A stretch of DNA of 64,000 bases from Druceiella hillmani (Eukaryota > Arthropoda > Insecta > Lepidoptera > Hepialidae), in contig JAYKKI010000134.1 in the NCBI GenBank assembly GCA_039881145.1, positions 2,576,001-2,640,000 on the forward strand. Direction: 5' to 3'. A program made the position numbers and the translations under genes. Each line of letters starts with the position of its first letter. Position 1 is the stretch's first letter. Shown piece after piece: positions 13,261-26,589 of the stretch. Under the pieces are notes generated by a model, which worked only from the letters and a program-made list of their open reading frames with translations, searched no databases and had not been told where the DNA came from.

Positions 13261-13619
13261 TTTATGCGTTATTGCAAAAGTGGGCTGCTTATACCAGAAA
13301 TCCAGAGTTAAATTAATTTTTACCATTCGTTATTACATGTAAAGATAAAAATGTACATAAACCTTAATTTGGGTATACATTTAATTAAACTTTTAAATTA
13401 TAAATTTAAATTGCTTAGAAGACACAGATAAGTACTTAATAAAAAATGTTTCTGTTATTAAAGAGTAAAAATTTAATTGCCAATAATTATATTAGATACT
13501 TTGGATTCATGATAGTCATTTCAATTTCCGTAATTGAAATATAATAATTTTGCTAACCATGCCTTTTTTCATATATTTATAAACATTTATGTTGTGATAT
13601 TTAAACAAAAATTCATTTT

Positions 13620-13653
13620 AGAAATATATCCGATTTAGAAATATATCCGATTT
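13620..13653. repeat. Two tandem 17-bp units
   Basis: AGAAATATATCCGATTT occurs twice head to tail (13620-13636 and 13637-13653). A partial third CCGATTT follows shortly after. Confidence 0.7.
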
Positions 13654-14320
13654 ATATAACCGATTTATTTATTTCTTTACACATTAATATATTTATTTAA
13701 AGAAAAGAAAAATCCTTTTGAAAACAAAGGAATACCTTTAATTTTCTATATGAACTCATATTTTCCCAGCTGTCGATAATGACCTAAAGTTACTATATGA
13801 CTTCAATAAGTCATAACATCAACATAAATTACTGGCTCGAATCAAAATAACGTTGCAACGACGCCAGGGTGACAATGACGCTGAAACAATTACGACGTTT
13901 TCGACCTATTAAAATGCAAAATTGTTGAAATATCGACTATCAAAGACTATGGTGAAAATTCTCTCTCAAATAAGCAGTCACGTGGAGACGTAATAATTCC
14001 GCTAACTTTTCTTCAAAGCGGGACTTTATCAGAAACCGGGAACTTATCAAAAAGCTCCGCCTTTCAGTCTGATCACCTAAATTGGTCATGCAAGATTTGC
14101 CTCTCCGGCAAACCGAGTTGTCATCTCCACCTCCAAAAGTTGTTCAAATACCAAAAGATCACTTCCTTTGGTATGTGTGAGAACAACTTGAATTTTCCCA
14201 ATTATTTTTTATCCGAGAAGTCATCTGGGTATATTAAAGGGTACTAGGTAATATAAGCCATTGTAAAATACAATGCAAATTTTATCTTTGGTTATGCTAC
14301 TTAGACGGCGTACGAACTAA

Positions 14321-14552
14321 GAATCGAACAAAGATACCCACAATATTTTAGCGGAAATATCTAAGCAACATAACAACTTTGAAGGAATATTTGGATATTT
14401 TCATATAGTTGATAATGACAACTTCCAAACAAGTGATAATATGACAATTCGTACATTATTCAATACCATTCAAGCAAAAATCCTTAAACACACTCCCATT
14501 GAAAGTAACAGCATAAATGAATCAAACATATCTGGTTATGGACGTGATCTTG
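14321..14552 (+). other. Weak candidate exon (unrecognised)
   Basis: A frame without an initiating ATG stays open from 14321 for 93 codons (stop at 14600-14602). The peptide is hydrophilic and rich in Asn, Ile and Thr, without a domain I recognise. At 14553 the sequence reads GTAAGAAA, a good 5' splice site, immediately after GATCTTG. An open stretch of this length is expected several times by chance in a window this AT-rich, so this is only a candidate. The block just upstream (13840-14180) is GC-richer and may be part of an unrecognised old transposon. Confidence 0.12.
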
Positions 14553-14602
14553 GTAAGAAATATATACATGGAAATCCAACCCATTTTTGTATCAAATGCT
14601 GA

Positions 14603-15958
14603 GTTATAATGACTCGTTTAGAATACTGCCAATAAGTCAATTTATAAAGGGCAATCGGAGTTACGAGCAACTGGTCTAGGAGAACATTTTTTTTAATAAA
14701 ATGACCAACAAAGTAAGGAAGAATTACCCAAATGTATAGTTTTCTGTACACTACGACATAGTTTTTTACCTGCCCTAAATTACTTAACTTAACCTAAAAA
14801 TTTGGAAGAGAACAATGTGAAAATCACTGGAACCGTTTAACAATAGAGAGTAGACAAATGACGACTAATGGAGGTAAAGATTAGCAAAAAAAACCCACGG
14901 GAATTTATGACTGGAGGTTGTAGAGAAACTATAATGTTTGCTCTATAAAAGGCACAAACGTATTTACTAAAAATAAAATCAATATTGTTCTGTCAAATGG
15001 TGTACATCAGTAGAATCGATTTATGGGTGAAATAGATGGACTCTATGTTAATGTTAGAATTTATAGAATTACCATTAAAGGCAAAAGCAGTATGTCCCTA
15101 TGTTGATCGATATTACCGTCAACTCATCTTTACTCACCATATAATTTGTTGAGAATATGTATACAATAGAATTTTCAAGATGTATTGCAACGTCTTTATT
15201 GCCGAAATATGGAACTACCAAAACGCAATCTTTGCCACCGCAGAATCTGAAAATAATTATACCACAATTTTATGTATATTTTATTACGCATCAGGTCAGA
15301 AGAAATTGCGCTGTATAAAAGTAAATAGTCAAAATGTGTCACAAATGTGATGTCAATTACTGTGACACGTGTTTTGCAGTGTTTCATTTTAACTGATAAA
15401 ATGTCTTATATTCCTAACATTTAATGTTTACGTAGTAATCTTTTTTATCTACCAAATAAATAAAGATTGATGAATTTAACAATTTTACTTTAAATATTTT
15501 CCCTTCCATACTAATGTAAGATATTATGTGCCCATAGGGTAATCTTCGACCACTGAAAAAAAATTATTTGCAGTATTGAAAAATGAAAAGCCCTGTTATA
15601 GTCTTCATTTGTAGTTATTAATAAGTAATGTACTAATATAAAAGTACAAAAATCAATGTTGAAAAAAGTTCTGGATCTACTCGTATATGGGTTAAATTCA
15701 AAAGTTGTACATGAAATGTCATTATGCGGCACCAAGCGTTTAGACAGTTTGTACATCTTGGCATCTTATTATTTGTCATCGTAAGAAAAAAGAAATAAGG
15801 AAAAAATACGTTGACACGAAAAACATGTTTTGCCGTATAAGCCAAACATTTGGTTTTTTCCTTTCGTTTTCTATCCAAAATGTAAAAAATATTTTTTTAG
15901 AAAATGAATTAGATATTCTCTTCAAAATATGATGCTATTTTCCGGGCGTACAGACTGA
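14603..15958. other. AT-rich non-coding DNA
   Basis: No recognisable gene or RNA. Minus-strand open frames at 14536-14751, 15196-15387, 15511-15756 and 15633-15878 overlap one another in different frames and look like chance translations. Confidence 0.6.
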
Positions 15959-15959
15959 C

Positions 15960-16425
15960 ATCGAAAATAATTCGCGCCATCCTGAGTCCATGTGACAGAT
16001 GTACTACTATGGAGATATTGTGTCTTATAAGCAGATAGTTTTCGTTACAATATATTATGTTAAACATTTGGGAAAAAGGAAGATTCACCTTTTGTTCAAG
16101 TATTTGTTATCGTCTAAGGCTTCATACGCTGATTTTTTTTGCCGAATTTTAACCTAGGCATTATCAAATGTATTGACTTTTTTATCAATAACAATCCCTT
16201 TTTCATCTTTTCAAAGTAATTTAAAAGGAAATCTATAATAAAATATAGGATTCCTTTTAAGTTATACGAAACGAGAATTGGTATATGTTTATAAAATAAA
16301 CATTAAATGTTTAAATAATATTTTCTCGAAACTAACTTTTGCAAGTAGCCTTATCAAATAATTTTAGACTTTCTATAATAATTCATCTCTCGCATGGACG
16401 GTTTTTGGCGCGAATTACTTTCGAT
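15960..16425. repeat. Inverted repeat pair with E2F-like core
   Basis: TGGCGCGAATTACTTTCGAT at 16406-16425 is repeated in inverted orientation at 15960-15979 with 19 of 20 bases matching. Both copies also have CATGGAC six or seven bases away, in register (16393-16399; complement at 15986-15992), so the similarity spans about 33 bases. The right copy reads TTTTGGCGCGAA, close to the E2F site consensus TTTSSCGC. The roughly 430 bases between show no gene. These may be the ends of a small non-autonomous element or a pair of binding sites. Confidence 0.4.
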
Positions 16426-16523
16426 TCAATAATTCGATGTAACAAAAATTAGTTTAAAATTAATTTTACATAAAAAAAATTAGTTGGTATGCCCGAAAAT
16501 ATTATCATTTCTTTAAAGAGAAC

Positions 16524-16854
16524 ATTTAATTAATTTTTACAAAAAGGCCGGTTAAATTTTGTAAAAACTAATATAGTCTGTGGATTGTTAAACGTCCTTG
16601 TAAGTTAACGATTTATAGTAAAATTCATGATTGGTAACTATTATTAGGATCCACTACGCGCTACATTTGTCTTCAATGCTTTGCTTTAGGATAATTAATT
16701 TATTTTCAAAATATTTTTTTAGTTCCTCAATTAATAATATAGTCACTCCCATGTACATTTTTATGGTAAGAATGACGACGAATTATAGTTGAATTCATGA
16801 TGAGTACCTGTCAGTTTCCATCACTCGCCGTATTTGACTTCGTGGCTTTGTTTG
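16524..16854. repeat. Degenerate direct duplication in LINE 3' flank (period about 166)
   Basis: About 16570-16688 and 16736-16854 align as direct repeats. Both begin TAATATAGTC and contain a near-identical GAATTCATGAT-type core, then CACT-CGC-A-TTTG and TTTGCTTTG-like blocks, with roughly 70-75% similarity by eye. The second copy runs into the 3' coding end of the minus-strand reverse transcriptase fossil, so the pair lies in or next to its 3' untranslated region. Confidence 0.4.
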
Positions 16855-17720
16855 TATATTGAACACAGGACATATATCAAGATACACACGTCGTGGGATG
16901 ACAGGTATAGGAATCCAGATTTAAAGTATTTAAGTATAACGGGATTAGGGAAGATATTATATGCAAAATATAGAAGATGACCGTAGCATCGATCACGAAT
17001 ATTTAACCATTTAAGACGTGAACGATACTTGGATATGTGGCCAAATTTTTTGAGACCGAAAATGTATCGAATACACAGGTTTTGAAGACGTTCTAATTTA
17101 TTGAGTAAATGTCCATTTAAATTAGAATAGCACACAAGAATAGTCATAAGTAAAGTTTGACAAATTTGTATTTAAGTTCGCAGTGGAAGAAAATTTTGAA
17201 GCCGTTTGAGAAAGTGTATTTGAAGAAAATCTTAGGACTAATATCATTTACTTGAGAATTCCATATGGGATGTTGGTCAATTAGTAGGCCAAGATCTTTT
17301 ACAGTGGAAGTAAAAGGAATAACATAACCATTAATTAATAGCTGTGGTAACTCAAATATAGATATTTTTGACAACAGTTTCGGACTACCGATGGTAATAG
17401 CCTGCGATTTAATTGGGTTAATCAAAAGACCCTGCCTCACTGACTGATCAAATGTAGGTCTGCATTTAATATATCAATACAGGAAGATATTTTATCGACA
17501 TTGCAGTGAGAGTATATTTGGAGATAACCAGCATATAAACGATAGTTGGGAGATAGTAGTTTAACTACAGGATCAATGAAAATATAAAAAGAAGTGGAGA
17601 AAAACACCACCTTGATGTACTCCGGCAATGAGACTGCTCCACTCTGAATAGTTGTTAGAAACCTTTTGCCTGTTTACGGCCACGAAGATAGGAATTGAAC
17701 TAACCAACACATGGTTGTGA
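16821..17720 (-). pseudogene. Non-LTR retrotransposon reverse transcriptase fragment
   Basis: Three minus-strand frames (17437-17628, 17144-17440, 16821-17147) read consecutively as the palm and thumb of a non-LTR reverse transcriptase. Visible blocks, in order, are GVHQGGV (usual GVPQGSV) at about 17610-17630; NYRLYAGYLQIYSH, where the usual catalytic YADD box reads YAGY; GLLINPIKSQAITIGS; and VKDLGLLIDQ. After these come YSNLNGHLLNKLERLQNLCIRY and a KKFGHIS-SRLKWLNIRDR segment. At least two frameshifts and the lost catalytic aspartates make it inactive. The N-terminal endonuclease and the first half of the RT are missing. The layout resembles the Jockey/I-type group, but the clade is not certain. 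Confidence 0.85.
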
Positions 17721-17729
17721 CAGATTTAA

Positions 17730-21204
<3,475 letters not shown>

Positions 21205-21606
21205 CTATTCGGCTCGAAGAGCAATTATATTCAACCAAATGGAATTTGCAAAAAAGACAAGAAAATAAAATATTTGGGAAAGAAACAAATGACTAAATGT
21301 CAAATAATAGCGTGAAAATAATATATCCCCAAATCATGATATACAAAACTAATAAATCCATCAAATAATGTAGCCCCTTTAAAAGAGCGATTAGACACAC
21401 GAAAGTGAAATTTCTAAAACATAGAAAGAATAAACCGTTGGGAAAAGAAATGCGTGACAAAATATGAAACAATATTGAGAAAACCATATGTATGTAGTCC
21501 CCTTAAAGGAAAAATTCGACGTAAGTAAATGAATTTGTCAAACAGTGAAACAATAAGCTGTTTGGGAAAGAAATGCCTGACAACATTTTAAATAATAGTG
21601 AGAAAG
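21205..21606. repeat. Degenerate three-unit tandem repeat
   Basis: Three diverged copies of a unit of about 125-165 bases can be aligned on a conserved core of about 43 bases. The cores follow TTTGGGAAAGAAA at 21273, GTTGGGAAAAGAAA at 21437 and TTTGGGAAAGAAA at 21561. Each continues with a TGAC-AAA-T-AAA-AATA--G-GAAA pattern. Copies two and three also share a leading GTAG(C/T)CCC(T/C)TTAAA block. The frames across it are not open, so it is an old satellite-like or transposon-internal repeat rather than a gene. Confidence 0.55.
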
Positions 21607-22642
21607 CAATAAAATAAAAACATTAAAGTAAAAGGATGAAATACTAAAGACGAAGACTTTATTCAATAGCAGTTATTGCAGGATTATTGAAAAACACAAC
21701 AAAATATTTCGAAACTAAAATTAATATTAGGCTATAAAACAAATAATTTAAACTAAAATGACGATCAAGGTTTCTTTATAGGATCGGAAACACAGTTGGC
21801 AGAAAAATGCAGCTAATATTGGTTTTTAACGGTAATATGAGAGTGATTACATTAAAATTTAAATTATCAATTTAACGCCAATTAAAGAAAAGCTTAATAA
21901 CGTAAACGAGACGAGCATTGCGTTGGCTTCCAGGAGGCAATCGACTAAAATATAGGAAGAACTTTGTTTTCAAAGGAAATGTCAGCAATTAAGCACGACA
22001 TCGGATTAAATACAACCTTTTTATATTTAATGATGCTTAAAGCATGTCTTATAAAAGGTACAGAAAAATTAATTGTACTGGAATTGAACTAATTGCGCCT
22101 TACTTTCTTGGTTCATAGATTTGGTTATTACGTTTGGTCCCTTTGCTATAGATACATTATTTAAGAGTTAAAGTTTTAGAGATTTTTTTTTTGCCACATC
22201 TTGGGTAAGTCTCCTACTCTTGATGCAAAATCATCCAACACCTTTGTGACAAAGTAGGATGCTGTGGGATTTAATATTCAATTACAACTGTGTGACATAT
22301 TTTTTTGTACGATACGAAGGTTTCGTCTAGTTTTACTCTAAACTGTTCATTTTTAAGATTATAATGGATAAGTGTGAATATAAAATATAACCGAAAAAGT
22401 ATTTGTGAAAAATGTCTTCTTTACCATATATTTTACACGTAGTTTCATTTTGGAAAGGTGGGCAATTTAATTGATTATAAAGTAATAAAAATGGAATAAA
22501 TCTTTACGATAATACCCAACTCAACGAACAAAACAATTTACGGATCCAAATGGTTTAAATTGCTGAGGTAATATCTCTTAAACTTTCCTTTGAAATGTAC
22601 AGAAAACGGTGCAGTACTCAAAAAATCAGTTTACATAAGAAT
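21607..22642. other. AT-rich non-coding DNA
   Basis: Nothing recognisable as a gene, RNA or strong repeat. Confidence 0.55.
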
Positions 22643-22765
22643 ATACACACACACACTTACATGCACACACGCACATACGCATAAACGCACGCACACATAC
22701 ACACGCGCACACGCGCATTCTCGATAACGCGCGCGCACACAAACACACACACACACACACACACA
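22643..22765. repeat. Compound (CA)n/(CG)n microsatellite
   Basis: Alternating purine-pyrimidine sequence made of CA, CGCA and CATA units, including the run GCGCGCGCAC and ending in a pure CA tract. Such sequence can adopt Z-DNA in principle. Confidence 0.95.
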
Positions 22766-24722
22766 TGAATCCTCGTATAACACATGATTTTCCCAGACCG
22801 TAGCCCGAAAATGAATTCAGTACTTTAGTAACAGGAACAGTTTTAAGTAGTTTGTAATTTCAAACACGATCTATGTAATTTTAAACACGTCGCGCTGCTT
22901 TGCTACTGGTCCCCATAAGCCATTACAAACAACAACTACGTGCCGTTGCCATTTTCTCAGGTCAGTAGCATAAACATTGTAAATGGTGTTTACGTTTTAT
23001 TTATAACATGCTATTTATTTTGTCTGAAAGAAATTTTTTTGAATTGAAAACTTCGTAGGCGCGTTGAGCAATTTTTCGTAGGAGAAAATCTCTTATGGGT
23101 TCGCGTTACCGACATGCCACTGTTAACAGTATATCACCTGTTGCGTTTGACCGGGCAGCCGACATGCCGTAATAGCAGTATATCTATAGCTATAAGGCTG
23201 ACGTGTTGTGCAGCATTAGTGCTGTCTATATCTAATTGTGTTTCAGTTTGATAATTAGTATTTTATTGGTTTAATTGTGGGATCACTGTAAGGTACTATA
23301 GTGAGTACTAAATATGTTAATATTTTATATAGAAAAATGAAAACCACGTAACTTGTATTTTCAAATAGTTCCAATATTATTATCAATATATTCGTTTGAA
23401 AATTTGATATTATTTGTTTATTTTTTAATATTTGTCTTCTACAAAACTGATGTACTGCAATGAGTATTTCTTAGTGACTTAAGTGGCGTGGTTCTCAGTA
23501 GCGAGGTTTAAGAGATTTTTTGTTGTTCGATAATATGTTTGTTGCGGATTTTAAACTTAATAATTCTGTGAAATTTTATAAAACGACTGTTATTTCATAG
23601 ATTTAATTTTTCACTTCTGTCGGCAATCACCATAACTGCCTTTATTTTTTTTTATTTTTGCGTAACTGTTTATTTCACTACTTTAAAGTATTTATGACAA
23701 CTTGTAGTGACTGGGTTTTCATTTTATTTATGACATCTTGTGCTGTCTGAGGTTTCGTGTATGTGTGTGTGTTAAAATTCGGAATTATGAATGTTTAAAG
23801 GAGGAACTGATTAAAGTTTTCAATTTTTTTCTATCGCAGAAAATGGAGTGTAGAAACGGCCTCGCCATATTTTAATCCTCGCAAAGTTATTAAGTTTTAT
23901 TATTCTTCATGAGCTTTTTTGCTAATTATAATTCACTTCGATTCTACCTCTCTTTTTCCAGTCATCGCCATTAAACAGAAAACGGACCACAAGTAACTTT
24001 CCATAATAAGTTATACAACTTTCTGACAAGTTGAATCACTGAAGAGCTGCACTCTGTTTTATCTATAAGCTTTGATTAATTTAGCAGTTTTATATTAATT
24101 AACTGTTACCGGCTACTTGGCGATTGCACTTCATTGAAGTACATGTATTCTTGCTTATTTTATCGTTACGTTTTAAGTAGACATGAAAAATTAATATGAT
24201 AAATTTATGAGCTTATTAAATTTTATTATCGTTTTAAAAAATGGGACTTTTCTTGTAATGTTAAATTCCTTGAAATTTTATTTTATTCAGTTTTGGACTC
24301 GCCGATTTTGGAAATATTTTAAATAACCAACAAATCACAAACTTCAGGCAATGTTAAAATATATTACCACCTGAAATATCTTTTTATTGTTAGTTAAATA
24401 GTTAACGAAAAAATAAACTAATTAAAATTAAATATGCCCGAACTTTACAAATTCCTCTACGACTAAATTGATCGAAGTAAGAATTTTAAACCTGCTTTTC
24501 CCCCGAGTTATAACGACAAAATATTTATATTTTTAGACACTATATTGATAATTATGCATATTAGTAATATTACACACAAATTTAGTATTACCTTGTTTTA
24601 TAACAAGCCATTAAGATTTTCTTACGAAGTGCAAGTGGCCATGTCGTATCGCTGCGTCTGAATGAATTAATTTTACCTTAATTTCACCTTAAGAGCAAGT
24701 ATTTAACTTATAAAGAATGAAT
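22766..24722. other. Non-coding DNA
   Basis: Apart from the patch at 23100-23300, no gene is recognised. Some stretches (22880-22960, 23030-23180) are less AT-rich than average but carry no readable protein homology. Confidence 0.5.
23100..23300 (+). promoter_or_regulatory. GC-richer patch with direct repeats and weak promoter features
   Basis: CCGACATGCC followed by an AGCAGTATATC-like end occurs twice as an imperfect direct repeat (23109-23135 and 23159-23184). TATAAG at 23191 lies about 25 bases before GCATTAGTG, which partly matches an arthropod initiator. A second initiator-like TCAGTTTG follows near 23245. No coding frame begins downstream. This is a pattern match only; a decayed transposon end is equally possible. 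Confidence 0.15.
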
Positions 24723-25022
24723 GCATACACACACACGCACACATACATACTCCAGCAACCGGGGCTCTGATAGAGTGGACAAATATTTCCCTAGTTACTC
24801 GTGGGAACCATATGGAGAAACTAATAAACAAAAAAACAAATGATAATATTAAAAAAGCTGACAACGAGCAGCACACCCAACTAGCAGACTTGGACGCAAG
24901 TGATGACATGAAGGGGACAGAAGCGTGGGATCTTGTCGAGCAGTCTATCACCGAACCGCACACACACACACACATACACGCGCCCACACACACGCGCGCA
25001 CACATACCCACATATATATGTG
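24723..25022. repeat. Two (CA)n-type tracts flanking a GC-richer segment
   Basis: CA-rich tracts at 24723-24750 and 24958-25022 bracket about 205 bases of less AT-rich sequence. Plus-strand and minus-strand frames are both open through this segment. The plus frame gives a charged peptide (EKLINKKTNDNIKKADNEQH and on) of helical composition. I recognise no family. It may be an exon remnant or a transposon fragment caught between microsatellites. Confidence 0.4.
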
Positions 25023-26537
25023 CAAATACATAAGCGATCAACTTGTGTTGTAGACGAATTATTATAGAAAGAACTATCACATTTAATATTAGGACACTCA
25101 AAAAATTTTCAAAATTTAATAAGGTTGAGGTTTGGACACCGTAGTCTATAGAAATAAATTGACACAATAGAATAAAATTACAAATTAGGAAACATGTGAT
25201 GAAGACATGAATGTTTTAAAGTATTTAATTTTTTTTAGCCATCAAAACTCTAACTTAAATTTATTTAATAGTATCGTTTGCAAATGCATCCAGTTAATAT
25301 TTTCATTTCAATCGGAATTAAATATAAATATTATATAAAATACGTTTTTAAAGTGGTCTTTGAAATAGTTTTTTAATATTTAATACGATACTTTATACCG
25401 GTTCTTTAACAGGAATGACTTATGAACTTGAACTCTGTTTCTTATGAGCGTGAAGACTAGCAAGATACAACAAATATTCATCTTAATGGAGTACAATATC
25501 CAATATATATTAATTTATCGTTAAATTTAAGGATTTCATTTTCCAGCAATTAATTTGTAACTAAATATATGCTAAAAAGAAAAATTATGTGAATCATATT
25601 TCCGTTAGCTTAGTGGTTACGGCTCTATATAGTGATTAACGTAGCCACGTAGAATATAGCTACACGGTTTACTATGCACTATTCCACTCCACAAATACTC
25701 TGTATATGGAGTCATGTCGCGTTGATTATTGTTAAAAGTAAGTATATTTTTAGATAGATATGTTTTATTAATTTATAAAAAATTTTTGTGTCGCGGTTAT
25801 AAAATATGAAATAATAGTTGATATAATCTTTGCGTACATATTTTGCATAGTAAATATTAGGATTTACGATGTGAGATATTATTTACCAATTCGTTAATAT
25901 AAGACGACTTTTCTTGATAAAAGTAAAATACGAGACATAATAGGAGGTAAATATATAAATTAATATTCTAAAACGTAAATCACATATATTTCATTGATAT
26001 AGTTTATAATATTTAATATGAGCAAAAAAGTTTAAATATAAATGAAATGTCGTAGAACTGCAATTTTCATATTATTTGTCTATATCAATTGTCTATACCA
26101 TTATATCGATCCGTTATTAACCATAGCTTGAGGGGCACGCGTTAACTCAGCGAAAAGAAGAAATTTACACCAGCCCCACCTCCTTAGAGCTAGTGCTTAA
26201 AATTAAAGAAAGATCCATAGAAAATTGTATGGCATACTTTTGAATATAACATACAATTTTCCAGAATAACGTGGCAAACTACACTAACAAAAAATAAAGC
26301 TCAATAATATTTACTGCATAAATACATGTGTTTTTTTGCAAAACATAAGTTTTAACCTATATAAGTATTTAAAATATGATAATTTAATTATCGCCTAGTA
26401 ATATTGTCATGTATTTGTGCTTTTTCTCATTCAGTCAAACAGCTTAATTTTTTAAATTTTTTCGTTATAACAGACAAACCACGGCAACCAATGCTTAAAA
26501 TTATTCAGAAAATAGCAACTATAGGTTTAAATAGCCC
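25023..26537. other. AT-rich non-coding DNA
   Basis: No gene is seen. A stretch at about 25608-25626 (TTAGCTTAGTGGTTACGGC) matches the tRNA A box, but no B box follows, so no tRNA is called. Confidence 0.55.
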
Positions 26538-26589
26538 TATCATCTTATGATATACAATGGTACTTACCATTGTATATCAGAAGATGATA
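26538..26589. repeat. 52-nt near-perfect hairpin
   Basis: Two 25-base arms (26538-26562 and 26565-26589) are reverse complements with one mismatch and are separated by only two bases. The arm contains CATCTTATGATATACAATGG. The tiny loop argues against a canonical pre-miRNA. It is more likely a cruciform-forming palindrome or the relic of an inverted duplication. Confidence 0.7.

Noticed and set aside
17683..17705. B-box-like GTTCAATTCC on the minus strand
   Set aside because: It lies inside the reverse-transcriptase fossil and has no A box at suitable distance.
25605..25680. Possible tRNA gene (A-box match TAGCTTAGTGG)
   Set aside because: No B box follows and no cloverleaf can be drawn; the acceptor ends do not pair.
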